NCBI RefSeq assembly: GCF_001606025.1
Contig: NZ_CP014945.1
Location: 248,001 to 312,000, forward strand
Source: Psychrobacter alimentarius
Lineage (GTDB): Bacteria > Pseudomonadota > Gammaproteobacteria > Pseudomonadales > Moraxellaceae
Direction of reading: 5' to 3'
Length of the DNA: 64,000 bases
This document shows positions 20,159 through 30,602 of the stretch, piece by piece. Every line of letters begins with the position of its first letter. The first letter of the stretch is position 1. Position numbers and translations under genes: made by a program. A model generated the notes under the pieces. The model was not told where the DNA came from. It ran no database searches and saw only the letters and a program-made list of their open reading frames with translations.

Positions 20159-21163
20159 CTAACCTTCTAGTACATCAATCAACCAACGAGATACATCGTC
20201 AATTTGCGCTGCCAACTCGGTATTTGCTCGACTCAATTCATCAAGCCTAGTCTTGATGTTATCTTTATTATATTTAATACCAGTTAGAGCATCCTTTAAT
20301 AAATCAATCAATTCTACAGTCAGCGCATCAGAGAAGATGACCACATCGGAAATGACGGCTTGCTTCACATCGAGATGCATATCGATGATGCCCCAATCAA
20401 AGCGCGTTTCGATATGATGGGTGAATTCAGGCGTCTTGCCGAAGCGCCAGTCCCAGTCCGCCATTTGCTCATAGTACTGATTAAGCGTTGGTTGCTCAGC
20501 AAGGCTGGCCTCATCTAGCTCTTCTACTGGTGCAATCTCTCCGTAATACTCGCAAAACGCCTCAATAAGCGCATTAGATAAGATTTCATGAGTGATGTCT
20601 TCATTGAACTCAATTAGGTTAGCGACGCGCGCGCGTACCGACTTGATGCCTTTGGCTTTTAGCTTAAGTGGGTGTGGATTGAGGTAGTCACCCAGCTTTT
20701 GCATATCGGCATTCACGAGTAATGTCCCATGGTGAAAGCTGCGATCCACTGCGTGTTTAAAGGCATTACCCGATATCTTACGATCGCCGACTTGAATGTC
20801 ATTGCGACCTGAAAGCTGAGCGTCTATGCTCAGTTTTTTGAGCGCATTGATGATAATGGTAAAATTCGCTGCTTGGTCGTAGCTGTCTTTGGGCGACAAA
20901 AAAGTAAAGTTGGTATTACCCAGATCATGAAACATCGCGCCGCCGCCGCTCTGCCGACGCGCTAAAAATACCTCGTCTGCCTCCATCTTATCGATTTTGC
21001 ATTCTACCCATGGGTTTTGTGAGCGCCCGATGACGACGGTCTCAGAATTACGCCATAAGAATAGCGTATGAGAATTGGCGTCCAATGCTTGGAATATCCA
21101 GTCTTCGGTAGCGAGGTTAAACCAAGGGTTAGTCACGGCAGACTTTAAAATACGCAGGTTCAT
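20159..21163 (-). CDS. lplA: Lipoate-protein ligase A
   Basis: Attaches scavenged lipoate (via lipoyl-AMP) to E2 and H proteins. The 334-residue protein has the N-terminal NLATEDWIFQ, the lipoate/AMP loop RRQSGGGAMFHDLGNTNFTF (about 69-88), and the catalytic-lysine region GDRKISGNAFKH. The C-terminal accessory domain (DWDWRFGKTPEF onward) is present, so it is a full-length LplA rather than a split type. Strong AGGAGC ribosome site before ATG. No lipB/lipA nearby. Confidence 0.92.
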   Translation of the reverse strand: MNLRILKSAVTNPWFNLATEDWIFQALDANSHTLFLWRNSETVVIGRSQNPWVECKIDKMEADEVFLARRQSGGGAMFHDLGNTNFTFLSPKDSYDQAANFTIIINALKKLSIDAQLSGRNDIQVGDRKISGNAFKHAVDRSFHHGTLLVNADMQKLGDYLNPHPLKLKAKGIKSVRARVANLIEFNEDITHEILSNALIEAFCEYYGEIAPVEELDEASLAEQPTLNQYYEQMADWDWRFGKTPEFTHHIETRFDWGIIDMHLDVKQAVISDVVIFSDALTVELIDLLKDALTGIKYNKDNIKTRLDELSRANTELAAQIDDVSRWLIDVLEG

Positions 21164-21429
21164 TAGAGCTCCTTTTTAGAATGGTTTTGTGTTTTAGGCG
21201 TTATTAATCGATTTATAAAACAGATGAAATCATTTTTACTGATGCATGGTCAAAACTCAATGGTTATCTGGCAAATGTATTGAGACAAAACCCGTAAGAA
21301 ATACAGAAAACATCATACCCATTGAGCGCGTAAAAAGTTATCATCGAGGTTTTTTATCTCCCTGCTACTTTTACGACTGCGCATTTTTATAATATGCCCA
21401 TGCCGTCCAACGCCTGATAGGATCAACCC

Positions 21430-22326
21430 ATGACCAACCGTGACCTCATCATTTTTATAACCCTCTCCTTTATGTGGTCGCTGTCCTTTATTTTTTATCG
21501 TATTGGCGTTCCTGAGTTTGGTTCATTGGCCTTTGCCAGCTTGCGAGTGGTATTGGCAGGGCTGACCATGTTGGTTTTTGTGCTGATCAAAAAGAAAAAC
21601 AGACAAGGCATCGTTAAAAACTGGAAGGTACTGACCCTAGTTGGGCTGTTTTCTGCTGCCATACCTTTTATCTTATTTTCTTTTTCAGCGCGCTCGGTAA
21701 ATGCGGGCGTATTGGCAGTACTCAACGCCTCTGTACCCATGATGAGTGGCTTTATCGCCAGTACGTTTTTTAAAGACAGACTCTCAAAGAAACAAATCCT
21801 AGGCTTGGTGATTGGGGTTATCGGGGTCATTATTTTGATGAGTGAGAATCTGTTTGGCGAGCAGAGTGCCACATCAGGATCTGGGTTATTGCCGATGGGT
21901 TACGCATTATTGGCCTGTGTTGGGTATGCCGTGGGGGCAAACATCACCAGAAACTATTTAGACAATGTCTCACCAGTGGCGATTACCGCAGGCTCACTCA
22001 TTATTGCCAGTGTGATAATGCTACCAGTTGCCCTTTATGAGTTCCCTTATGGCAAGAGTATCAGTCTCACCGCGTGGGTGTCTGTCATTTGTATTGGCGT
22101 GCTCTCAACAGCCATCGCTTTGATTTTTATGAATCAGTTGATTAAAAGTATTGGTCCGATGCGCGCCACCAGTATTACGTTAGTCATTCCGATTTTTGCG
22201 ATTATTTTGGGTTACTTATTGCTGGGTGAAGCGTTGGATACGCCAGCGATCATCGGTTCAGTGGTGATACTGTTTGGCACCTATTTATCCTTGAATCTGT
22301 CTATCAAAAAAATGCTTAAATCTTGA
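21430..22326 (+). CDS. EamA/DMT-family transporter
   Basis: 298 residues with ten predicted membrane helices arranged as two EamA repeats (about 5-140 and 155-292). This is typical of drug/metabolite transporters exporting amino acids or similar solutes from the cytoplasm. ATG with AGGATCA upstream. Substrate unknown. Confidence 0.88.
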   Translation: MTNRDLIIFITLSFMWSLSFIFYRIGVPEFGSLAFASLRVVLAGLTMLVFVLIKKKNRQGIVKNWKVLTLVGLFSAAIPFILFSFSARSVNAGVLAVLNASVPMMSGFIASTFFKDRLSKKQILGLVIGVIGVIILMSENLFGEQSATSGSGLLPMGYALLACVGYAVGANITRNYLDNVSPVAITAGSLIIASVIMLPVALYEFPYGKSISLTAWVSVICIGVLSTAIALIFMNQLIKSIGPMRATSITLVIPIFAIILGYLLLGEALDTPAIIGSVVILFGTYLSLNLSIKKMLKS

Positions 22327-22611
22327 GCTTTAAGCATCTAAAAGCTCAGGCAGACAGCGACTTTGCGGATCGATAATTTTGTTAGCAAATCTTATTAAAG
22401 GCATTCACTTAATAAGGTAATAAGAAGATTTGAATAATGAGTATTATCAATACCGATATCATGTCGTATTGGCCTTTTTGTTTGTAAATTTTCCTTGAAT
22501 AACCTCATCTATCCCTTATAAAGAAAATCAATAAAAGCATATCTACAGATGCTTTTATCAGCATTTTTCCACGAAAAATAATCTTTATAATAGATAACAA
22601 CAGGATATTTT
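22327..22611. other. Intergenic region without recognised features
   Basis: 285 bp between the EamA gene and the OYE gene. A weak A/T-rich dyad near 22528-22556 (AAAAGCAT ... ATGCTTTT) has a T run on neither side long enough to call it a terminator. Confidence 0.3.
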
Positions 22612-23715
22612 ATGGCACACGACAGCTTATTTGAACCCGTAAAAATGGGTACGCAGACGTTAAAAAATCGCATTATCATGGCACCGCTAACGCGTGTTCG
22701 TTCAATCGAACCAGGTGACGTACCGACTCCATTTGCAGGAGAGTACTACTCACAGCGCGCAGGGGCTGGGCTGATCATTGCGGAGGCGACGCAGGTTTCT
22801 TTTCAGGCAAAAGGCTATGCAGGCGCGCCTGGTCTCCACACTCAAGAGCAAATCGTCGCGTGGAAAACGGTTGTCGATAATGTCCATGCAAAAGGTGGAA
22901 AAATCGTCGTACAACTATGGCACACCGGTCTTGTATCGCACAAAAGCGTACAGCCTGATGGTAAAGCGCCTATTTCTGCCTCTGATGTCGATGTTGGTAT
23001 ACGTACCTCTCTACGTGATAGCGACAATCAAGCGATTCGTGTTGATGCAACACCGCCACGTCCTGCCACGCTTGATGAGATTGAGCAAGTGATTGCTGAT
23101 TTTGCGCAAGCCACCAAAAACGCGCAAGAAGCAGGATTTGATGGGATAGAGATTCATGGTGCGCATGGTTACTTGTTGCATCAGTTCTGGGTTGAGCAGA
23201 CCAATCAGCGTAATGATGAATATGGTGGCAGTCGTGAGAACCGTGCGCGTTTAACGCTTGATGTCATTGATGCTTGTGTCAATGCGTGGGACGCCGATCA
23301 TGTGGGTATTCGTATTTCTCCACTGGGTACGTTTAACAATGTGGAAGCTGGCTACAATGAAGAGGACAATGTGTGGTTGGTCGAGCAGATCAATAAACGT
23401 GGATTGATGTATCTACATTTATCAGAGCCTGATTGGGCGGGTGGTACGCCTTATAGCGATGAATTCCGTCAAAATGTGCGTGACGCTTTTGACAACTTAA
23501 TTATCGCTGCTGGTGGTTATACCGCCGAAAAAGCTGAGCGCAATATCAAAGAAGGTTATATCGATGCGGTTGCGTTTGGCCGTGACTACATTGCCAATCC
23601 TGATTTGGCTGAGCGTATTCGCACAGGTGCCGCGCTCAATAAGCAGCGTCCAGAATCTTTTTATGGTGGCGGTATTGAAGGCTACACCGACTATCCATTC
23701 TTAAATCAAGCATAA
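22612..23715 (+). CDS. Alkene reductase, Old Yellow Enzyme family (NemA-like)
   Basis: FMN-dependent NADPH reductase of activated C=C bonds (enals, maleimides, nitroesters). The 367-residue barrel shows the N-terminal [26 protein letters not shown], the substrate-binding [11 protein letters not shown] (His pair) near 178-188, and the flavin-binding [12 protein letters not shown] and [15 protein letters not shown] with AGGA about 9 nt upstream. Terminator 23775-23825 is shared with the convergent pirin gene. Confidence 0.92.
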   Translation: MAHDSLFEPVKMGTQTLKNRIIMAPLTRVRSIEPGDVPTPFAGEYYSQRAGAGLIIAEATQVSFQAKGYAGAPGLHTQEQIVAWKTVVDNVHAKGGKIVVQLWHTGLVSHKSVQPDGKAPISASDVDVGIRTSLRDSDNQAIRVDATPPRPATLDEIEQVIADFAQATKNAQEAGFDGIEIHGAHGYLLHQFWVEQTNQRNDEYGGSRENRARLTLDVIDACVNAWDADHVGIRISPLGTFNNVEAGYNEEDNVWLVEQINKRGLMYLHLSEPDWAGGTPYSDEFRQNVRDAFDNLIIAAGGYTAEKAERNIKEGYIDAVAFGRDYIANPDLAERIRTGAALNKQRPESFYGGGIEGYTDYPFLNQA

Positions 23716-23774
23716 AGGTTTGGTAGCTGAGGTAGGGGACAGTACAAACGTCACTCATTAAAAGGCTACTCACC

Positions 23775-23825
23775 AAAAAAGCCAGTTAGCGGTCTCTACA
23801 TGATACCGTTAGCTGGCTTTTTTTG
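23775..23825. terminator. Bidirectional terminator between convergent genes
   Basis: AGCCAGTTAGCGGT (from about 23780) pairs with ACCGTTAGCTGGCT through 14 bp including two G-T pairs. It is preceded by six A and followed by seven T, so it serves the OYE gene and the pirin gene. Confidence 0.85.
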
Positions 23826-23839
23826 TGCAGCATCATTAA

Positions 23840-24850
23840 CTATTTACCAAAATTCCCCGTTTGATAGTCACGAAACGTCTGGCGCAATTCTTCTTGCGTA
23901 TTCATTACAAACGGCCCATGACCTGCCACAGGTTCTCCAATAGGCTCACCGCTAAGCAGCAGGAGTTTGACGGGTGTGGATGATTCATCTGAAGTTCGGT
24001 AGCGCAGCTCAATCGTGTCAGTAGACGGTATAGAAGTGTGAGTATTTTGCTCGCTTTCAGTTTGCTTACTTTGGGCTTGATTGCCTTGAGTATGGACGTT
24101 TTGATCAGAAGGCGCTTCAAATTGAATCAAGCTTCCCGCATTCACAGCCGTCCCATTAACGAGCAATTCGCCTTCTTGCACCAGCAATAACGTATTGTGC
24201 AGGTTGGGTACATGCAAGGTCGCCTTGCCGCTAGTATGCAGCTCAATATCCCAGACATTGACAGGCGTAAACGTACTGACAGCGCCTGTGATACCGTGCC
24301 ATTCGCCAGTGATAATGACAGCTTTACCAATAGGCGTTTGATGGTCTGTAGCGTTGTCGTCTAGCAGAGTAACGACTGGCATATCAGTCCGTTTAAAGGT
24401 TTGATATTTAGGATCAGTCAGTTTGTGAGTGCTTGGCAAGTTGACCCACATTTGTACCATACTAAAGACACCGCCGCGCTGACCAAATGCCTCCGAGTGA
24501 AACTCTTCGTGGGTAATACCGCGCCCTGCGGTCATCCATTGTACATCGCCTGGCGAAATATCATGGCGACCACCCATCGAGTCGCCATGTGTGATCTCGC
24601 CTGCATAAGCGATGGTTACGATGTCAAAACCTTTGTGCGGATGTTTACCGATACCATGAGGCTGCGACTGATACTCAGGATTGGGCTCAAAAACCGTGGG
24701 CTCGCCATAATCGAACAATAAAAAAGGATCGGTGTGGCTATAATTAAAATCAGGATGATTATCTACATAGTTAATGAGGGTTCTGACAAAAAAACCATCG
24801 CCGACCCAATAGGGCGCTTTATCACCATGAACATGTTTAATTGCACGCAT
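23840..24850 (-). CDS. Pirin-family protein
   Basis: 336-residue bicupin. Metal ligands expected in pirins are visible: H70 and H72 in GKHPHKGFDIVT, and H114 and E116 in GRGITHEEFHSE. Bacterial pirins have quercetinase or regulatory roles; which applies here is unknown. Odd: a hydrophilic Q/S/T-rich insertion (about residues 252-282, QNVHTQGNQAQSKQTESEQ) lies between the C-terminal cupin strands. Good ribosome site (GAGGTGA). Confidence 0.88.
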   Translation of the reverse strand: MRAIKHVHGDKAPYWVGDGFFVRTLINYVDNHPDFNYSHTDPFLLFDYGEPTVFEPNPEYQSQPHGIGKHPHKGFDIVTIAYAGEITHGDSMGGRHDISPGDVQWMTAGRGITHEEFHSEAFGQRGGVFSMVQMWVNLPSTHKLTDPKYQTFKRTDMPVVTLLDDNATDHQTPIGKAVIITGEWHGITGAVSTFTPVNVWDIELHTSGKATLHVPNLHNTLLLVQEGELLVNGTAVNAGSLIQFEAPSDQNVHTQGNQAQSKQTESEQNTHTSIPSTDTIELRYRTSDESSTPVKLLLLSGEPIGEPVAGHGPFVMNTQEELRQTFRDYQTGNFGK

Positions 24851-24968
24851 TTGTCACCTCATCATACGATATGTGTGATTGCTACTCATAAAAAGGGTGG
24901 TTAAAACGTTTTATATCAGGATTCATCACACAGGGTTTATTAAGTATGTTTTATCAAGCAGGGTTTGG

Positions 24969-26252
24969 CTATACGACCTCACCACATACAAAACCACTGG
25001 CCCATGCCCATTGAAAGTTATAACCGCCAAGCCAGCCTGTCACATCGAGCACCTCTCCGATGAAGTACAAGCCTTCTTGCAAATGACTTTGCATGGTTTT
25101 TGACGACACCTCATCGGTTTTGACACCGCCGCGAGTCACCTCAGCCGTACGATAGCCTTCTGTACCAGAGGGTTTGAGCTGCCAACCGTTTAGCGTGTCA
25201 CCCAGCTCAACCAGTCGCTCATCTTTAATATTGGCAAGTTCGGTCTCTTTTATATCATCCCATAAGTGCGTTTGCAAAGCTGCCAGTAGCTTTTTGGGCA
25301 GCGCACCATCCGTATTTTCTGTCAGTACGGTACGTATGAGTTGTCTTGGGTGTGACTTTTTGCGGGCAAGCAGGAGGGTTGTCACATCGGTCTCTGGCAA
25401 CAAATTAATACGGATGATTTCACCAGTACGCCAATAGTTTGAGAGCTGGAGCATGGCAGGGCCAGAGAGTCCGCGATGGGTGAACAGTACCGGCAGTTTA
25501 AAAGAGATGCGCTCGTTGCTGGCAATCACGGGCAGACTGATACCAGCCAGCGCACGAATCAACTCGCCTGTTTTATCCGTAAAGGTAAAGGGAACCAAGC
25601 TGGCATCAGTGGCAATGAGTGTATGACCGAATTGCTGCGCCACCTCATAACCCAAACCGCTTGCGCCCATGGTTGGAATGGACAATCCTCCTGTGGCGAC
25701 GACTAACGACTCGCAGCGATAGCTCGTTTGCGACGATTTACTCTCGCTTGCGATGTCTTTTTTGCCCAGCTTTTTGCTGGTTGTCAGTTGGAAGCGTGTT
25801 TGATTGTCTTGGTTGAGTGTTTGTACACGATCAATATTGGTATTCAGCCTTACCTGCACACCTGCTGCCGCACATTCATCCAGCAGCATGGTCAAAATAT
25901 CTTGGGCAGAGTCATCACAAAATAGCTGACCATGTTCGCGCTCATGGTAAGGAATCTTATGCGCCTCAACCATGCCAATAAATTCCCAGCTGGGATAGCG
26001 ACTAAGCGCTGATTTACAAAAGTGAGGATTGTCACCGATGAAGTGTTCAGGCTCTACGAAATAATTGGTAAAATTACAGCGGCCACCACCTGACATGAGG
26101 ATTTTTTTACCCGCTTTATTGGCATGGTCTAACACCAGTACGCGGCGACCACGGCGACCGGCAGTGAGCGCGCAGTATAATCCAGACGCGCCAGCGCCGA
26201 TGATAATGACATCGTAGTGAGTGTGGTGTGGTGCGCTTTGGGGATGACTCAT
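24969..26252 (-). CDS. HI0933-type NAD(P)/FAD-dependent oxidoreductase
   Basis: FAD protein of the HI0933/YhiN family, function not established. Starting from ATG 26250-26252 (MSHPQSAPHH..., 427 residues) it shows the dinucleotide motif VIIIGAGASGLYCAL, then the family signature AGKKILMSGGGRCNFTN, and near the C-terminus EVTRGGVKTDEVSS and GEVLDVTGWLGGYNFQWAWASG. The frame runs 21 codons further upstream, but the family begins at the shorter start. Divergent from acs. Confidence 0.92.
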   Translation of the reverse strand: MSHPQSAPHHTHYDVIIIGAGASGLYCALTAGRRGRRVLVLDHANKAGKKILMSGGGRCNFTNYFVEPEHFIGDNPHFCKSALSRYPSWEFIGMVEAHKIPYHEREHGQLFCDDSAQDILTMLLDECAAAGVQVRLNTNIDRVQTLNQDNQTRFQLTTSKKLGKKDIASESKSSQTSYRCESLVVATGGLSIPTMGASGLGYEVAQQFGHTLIATDASLVPFTFTDKTGELIRALAGISLPVIASNERISFKLPVLFTHRGLSGPAMLQLSNYWRTGEIIRINLLPETDVTTLLLARKKSHPRQLIRTVLTENTDGALPKKLLAALQTHLWDDIKETELANIKDERLVELGDTLNGWQLKPSGTEGYRTAEVTRGGVKTDEVSSKTMQSHLQEGLYFIGEVLDVTGWLGGYNFQWAWASGFVCGEVV

Positions 26253-26690
26253 GGTGTTCTCATAAAGTGATAAAGATAAAAGGTCAAAGCCAATCGACAA
26301 TAGTGAAACAATCAAAGCGATCTCATTGTTTGAAGCGATGACTTGAGTGGCTATTGTCCATATTTACTATCAGGTTACAAGGATTAAATGCCATATCACC
26401 GCAGTAACCCATCAGAAATCAGCCATTTTGAATCAGTAAGTGTTCTAATGAGTCAGTGACGGCGTTAATGGGATTTATCATAAATTACCAAGTATATATC
26501 TGTACAGAGGAATTGTTATGATTGGCTGTTGAGACCTTGCAACCACCTGGCTTATTTGGCAAACTGATGTTAAGTGTAAAATGTTGTAGAAGGTACTAAA
26601 CGTTAGGGAAGACGCCTCTGATTACCTGTACGAGACGTCGCGATCGACGTTTATGAACACAGATTATAATAATCAACAAGGATGAACACT
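26253..26690. other. Intergenic region upstream of acs
   Basis: About 440 bp between divergent genes. A possible promoter for acs is TTGGCA (26556-26561) with TAAAAT (26577-26582), though the 15-bp spacing is short. No convincing CRP site or other operator was recognised. Confidence 0.35.
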
Positions 26691-28652
26691 ATGACACAGA
26701 AATCATTTCCCATTGCCGCCGAATTTATCGCTGCTGCCAACACCTCACCCGAACAATATAGCAAAGAGTATCAGCAATCGATTGAATCACCTGACGCCAA
26801 TGCTAACTTTTGGGCGCAGCGTGCCGAGCTGATTGATTGGATAAAAAAACCCACCAAAATCCGCGACGTCAGTTATGACGTAAACGATTTTCGCATCAAA
26901 TGGTTCGAGGACGGCGAGCTAAACCTCTCGGTCAATTGTCTCGACAGACACTTAAAAGACAATCCTTACAAGCCTGCCATCATTTGGGAAGGCGATCATC
27001 CTTCTTTACACAAAATCATCTCCTTTAAAGAATTGCATGCGGCGGTTTGCAGGCTAGGCAATGCCCTGCGTAAGCGTGGTGTAGAAAAAGGCGATCGTGT
27101 GACGCTGTATCTACCGATGATTCCTGAAGCCATGATTGCGATGCTGGCGTGTGCTCGTATTGGCGCTGTACATTCAGTGGTCTTTGGTGGATTCTCTGCT
27201 GAGAGTTTGGGCAATCGTCTGATCGATAGCCAATCAAAAATCGTCATCACCGCTGATGAAGGTGTACGTGGCAACAAGCATACCCCGCTTAAGGCCAATG
27301 TCGATCGCGCTTTGGATATGGATGGGACAGAGAGTGTGACAAATGTCATTGTCGTCCATCGTACAGGCAACTCAGTACCGATGAGCGGTCGCCGTGATGT
27401 GTGGTATCACAGTTTGGTCGATGGCGAATCTGTGCACTGTGAACCTGAGGTGATGAATGCTGAAGATCCGCTGTTTTTATTGTATACCTCAGGCTCTACA
27501 GGTAAGCCAAAAGGCGTGGTACACACCACGGGTGGCTATCTTACCTATGCACTGTCTACCTTCCGAGATGTGTTTGATATAAAAGACAATGACGTCTATT
27601 GGTGTACAGCGGATGTCGGCTGGATCACAGGGCATACTTATGCCACCTACGCACCGCTTGCCAATGGCACAACGACCTTGATGTTTGAAGGGGTGCCTGA
27701 GTATCCGACGTGGGCGCGTATCGGTCATATCATCGACAAACATAGCGTGACGGTTTTGTATACAGCTCCGACAGCGATTCGAGCGATGATGAAAGAGGGC
27801 GATGCCTTCGTTCGTGAGTCGGATCGCTCAAGCCTACGCCTGCTTGGGTCGGTTGGTGAACCGATCAATCCTGAGGCATGGGATTGGTACTATCATGTGG
27901 TCGGTGATGGTCGTTGCCCCATCGTTGATACGTGGTGGCAGACCGAAACAGGCGGCATCTTGATGGCACCATTGCCAGGCGCTGACCACCTCAAACCTGG
28001 GGCTGCGATGAATCCTCTGTACGGGATCAAACCAGAAATTATCGATGGTGATGGAGAGATACTACAAGGTGCTGCCGAAGGAAATCTACTGATTAACAGC
28101 AGCTGGCCAGGACAAATGCGGACAGTTTATAACGACCACAAACGCTTTTTGGCCACTTATTTTAGCGATTATCCGGGCTATTATTTTACGGGTGATGGGG
28201 CGCAGCGCGACGAAGATGGACACTACTGGATTACTGGGCGTGTTGATGATGTGCTCAACGTATCAGGTCACCGTTTGGGCACTGCCGAAATTGAAAGCTC
28301 CGTCGTTGCGCATCCTGCTACTGCTGAGGCTGCGATTGTGGGTATGCCGCATGAGATTCGCGGTACTGGTGTCTGCGCCTTTGTTATCCTAAAATCTGGT
28401 GAAGAGGCAACAAAATCCCTAAAAACTGAGCTAAATCGTCATGTGCGTGCCGAGATTGGGCCAATTGCCAATTTAGATGCCATTTATATTGTCGATGCGC
28501 TGCCAAAAACCCGTTCGGGTAAAATCATGCGTCGTATTCTGCGGAGCTTAGCAGCGGGGAAATATGACGGGTTGGGCGACTTGTCTACGCTGGCTGACAG
28601 CTCAGTCATTGTTGAGCTGATTGATATCGTCAAAGCGGAACGTAAAAAATAA
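26691..28652 (+). CDS. acs: Acetyl-CoA synthetase (AMP-forming)
   Basis: Activates acetate to acetyl-CoA through acetyl-AMP. About 653 residues with the N-terminal [33 protein letters not shown], the ATP loop [52 protein letters not shown], and the acetylation-regulated lysine in [12 protein letters not shown] near the C-terminus. I prefer the second ATG (26691), which has AAGG about 9 nt upstream, over 26682, which directly abuts it. Tryptophan in the [15 protein letters not shown] region favours acetate over longer acids. Complements ackA-pta. Confidence 0.94.
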   Translation: MTQKSFPIAAEFIAAANTSPEQYSKEYQQSIESPDANANFWAQRAELIDWIKKPTKIRDVSYDVNDFRIKWFEDGELNLSVNCLDRHLKDNPYKPAIIWEGDHPSLHKIISFKELHAAVCRLGNALRKRGVEKGDRVTLYLPMIPEAMIAMLACARIGAVHSVVFGGFSAESLGNRLIDSQSKIVITADEGVRGNKHTPLKANVDRALDMDGTESVTNVIVVHRTGNSVPMSGRRDVWYHSLVDGESVHCEPEVMNAEDPLFLLYTSGSTGKPKGVVHTTGGYLTYALSTFRDVFDIKDNDVYWCTADVGWITGHTYATYAPLANGTTTLMFEGVPEYPTWARIGHIIDKHSVTVLYTAPTAIRAMMKEGDAFVRESDRSSLRLLGSVGEPINPEAWDWYYHVVGDGRCPIVDTWWQTETGGILMAPLPGADHLKPGAAMNPLYGIKPEIIDGDGEILQGAAEGNLLINSSWPGQMRTVYNDHKRFLATYFSDYPGYYFTGDGAQRDEDGHYWITGRVDDVLNVSGHRLGTAEIESSVVAHPATAEAAIVGMPHEIRGTGVCAFVILKSGEEATKSLKTELNRHVRAEIGPIANLDAIYIVDALPKTRSGKIMRRILRSLAAGKYDGLGDLSTLADSSVIVELIDIVKAERKK

Positions 28653-28747
28653 GCTGGGATACAAGTTTATTAAAGACGATGGCTAACTGTGCTCATTGAG
28701 AGCAAGTGAGAGTAAGCACGTAAATCCATCGTAGTCATGTCTAAGAG

Positions 28748-28780
28748 AAGCCATGTTATAGAAGATAGCATGGCTTTTTT
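28748..28780 (+). terminator. Terminator after acs
   Basis: AAGCCATG (28748-28755) pairs with CATGGCTT (28769-28776), stem extended by TAT/ATA inside, followed by T to 28780. Confidence 0.85.
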
Positions 28781-28870
28781 ACGCAGATGATATTGCTATC
28801 AAGGGATTTTAAAGGTTCAATGTTATCTACACACTTTTTCATTGAACGCTATACAAGGCCTACCGTCATT

Positions 28871-30049
28871 ATGACCAATCATTCTATATCTGCCACCAAA
28901 ACCGCATTGCCAAAAATCGCTATCATTGGTGGAGGGCTGACTGGGCTATTTACCGCCACGTTACTAGAGCGGGCGTTCAATCAAGGCCAAAACCAACAAC
29001 CATCTCGCAGCCCGCACATTACTATTTTTGAAAAATCTCGTAGTGTGGGTCGACTAGCGACTCGTTATCGTACTAACAGTACCACAGGCAAAAATTGGCA
29101 ATGGGCATTTGGCGCGCAGTTTTTTACGGCGAAGACCGCGCCGTTTCAGCAGTTTATCAAGCCTTGGCTCGTGACAGGTTTGCTACAGCCGTGGTACGCG
29201 CAGGTGGTCACCTTGTCACCAGCGTCAGTAACTAAAGATGAAAATGAGGCATTACTCAATATCGAACACAAAGAGCAATGGAATACGCAGCAACCGCGCT
29301 ATATCAGCACGCCAAAGATGACGGCTTGGGGACGTGCATTGGCTGATGAGTTGGCACACACAACCATCGAGTTTCAGACGCGAGTTGCGCCACTCGCGCA
29401 GTACACAAAGCATGAAGCTGGTAAACAAACCGAGTTATTCGATGATACGGGTACCAGTCTTGGCTTGTTTGATTGGGTGATTTGTACAGCGCCTAACGTT
29501 CAGGCAGTAGAGCTGATGGCAAACAGTGGGTTTGAGCGGCAGGCGGATATTACCACGTCGCAAATGCTGGCGTGTTATACCTTGATGTTAGGTTGGGAGA
29601 AAGGCCAATCCTTGCCTGAGGCGTTAGACCATCAAAAAATAGACTGCTGGGATGTGGCTTATGTTAAGGACTCAATACTAGACCGAGTGTTCATCGAACA
29701 TCAAAAGCCTGCCGATCATGAGTTGCTACCGAGTATCACTATTCATACTCGCAATGATTGGTCAGAGGAGCACGTCGATGACGATATTGAGACAGTAAAA
29801 GCAAAACTGCTAGCAGCGGCGCAGCAATTATTGCATTGGAATAATTGCAGTGCGCCCAGCCAAATCGACTGTCATCGCTGGCGTTATGCCGCAACCGTGG
29901 TTGATGGTAAAGACAGTCGTGAGATATTGGGCGCTTTGGTTGATCGCCAACATCGCTGGATTGTCAGTGGCGATTGGTGCGGACAAGGCAATATCGAAAG
30001 CTGTTATCAAATGGCACAAGAAGCCGTCGCCGCTATTGTCTCTTACTAA
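28871..30049 (+). CDS. FAD-dependent oxidoreductase, renalase-like
   Basis: Amine-oxidase-fold flavoprotein. From the ATG at 28871 (392 residues) it has the FAD motif IAIIGGGLTGLFTATLL, then SVGRLATRY, QFFTAKTAPFQQFI and, near the C-terminus, RWRYAATV and SGDWCGQGNIESCYQMAQEA, the usual ending of renalase-like proteins. An ATG at 28787 in frame would add 28 residues but lies against the acs terminator. Natural substrate unknown; oxidation of isomeric NAD(P)H is a possibility from the family. Confidence 0.8.
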   Translation: MTNHSISATKTALPKIAIIGGGLTGLFTATLLERAFNQGQNQQPSRSPHITIFEKSRSVGRLATRYRTNSTTGKNWQWAFGAQFFTAKTAPFQQFIKPWLVTGLLQPWYAQVVTLSPASVTKDENEALLNIEHKEQWNTQQPRYISTPKMTAWGRALADELAHTTIEFQTRVAPLAQYTKHEAGKQTELFDDTGTSLGLFDWVICTAPNVQAVELMANSGFERQADITTSQMLACYTLMLGWEKGQSLPEALDHQKIDCWDVAYVKDSILDRVFIEHQKPADHELLPSITIHTRNDWSEEHVDDDIETVKAKLLAAAQQLLHWNNCSAPSQIDCHRWRYAATVVDGKDSREILGALVDRQHRWIVSGDWCGQGNIESCYQMAQEAVAAIVSY

Positions 30050-30212
30050 GAGATAATTATGTACTTGGGCAAAACAGCCTTTGAGTAAAATGACCAACGA
30101 TAGAAGGTAATGATATACGAATATAAAGCGCATATTGTTGTGACTGGCCGGGTTTCAAAACATGACGCTGTTCAGTAATAAAAGGACAATGTCTCATTCA
30201 TCATAGAGTAGA

Positions 30213-30308
30213 CAAAAAAAAGCCCACAGAGGAGGAGACTGTGGGCTGAGGAAACTTATTATGCGATAAGGCTGCAAGGTAAGTGGCTAACATTTTATTA
30301 TTGTTATG
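30213..30308 (-). ncRNA. Candidate Hfq-type small RNA with an anti-Shine-Dalgarno terminator loop
   Basis: On the minus strand an extended -10 (TGGTATTAT, 30323-30315) is followed about 100 nt later by a perfect 9-bp G+C-rich hairpin (AGCCCACAG/CTGTGGGCT) and eight T. The terminator loop reads TCTCCTCCT, complementary to ribosome-binding sites, and upstream single-stranded parts contain ACTTACCTTGC and TTTCCTC. No minus-strand gene lies upstream that would need this terminator, and on the plus strand the hairpin has no T run. The transcript is inferred, not shown. Confidence 0.5.
30214..30247 (-). terminator. Minus-strand terminator of the sRNA candidate
   Basis: Perfect 9-bp stem (30221-30229 with 30239-30247) and T8 on the minus strand. 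Confidence 0.85.
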
Positions 30309-30602
30309 ATTAAGATAATACCAAAGCGTCAGATTTCAATAAATTCTTACATCTGCTTACAACTTCTGGTGTACAACTGTAGCCGTGGCTTTAAAATACT
30401 ATGAGGCTGCTACTCTGAGATATCTATAACAAATAATTCGCTTAAATAAGTAGAATGATTGATAAAGTATGAGTAAGAAAAGCAGTAAAGGTTGCAAGAT
30501 ATGTCCAGTATCGAGGAAGATACAGAGATGGCATGACGGCATCCATGAAAAGTGCTAAGCTAGCAACCAGCATTCTTACGTCCACCATAGACTGGGTTTT
30601 CC

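Larger units (their letters stand above)
30050..30602. other. Intergenic region holding a minus-strand sRNA candidate
   Basis: 553 bp between two plus-strand genes. A strong minus-strand terminator at 30214-30247 with an extended -10 at 30315-30323 defines a likely small RNA, listed separately. The part 30330-30600 shows no clear gene; promoter of pgsA presumably lies there. Confidence 0.6.

Noticed and set aside
30214..30247. Plus-strand terminator for the renalase-like gene
   Set aside because: There is no T run after the hairpin on the plus strand; the run is on the minus strand.
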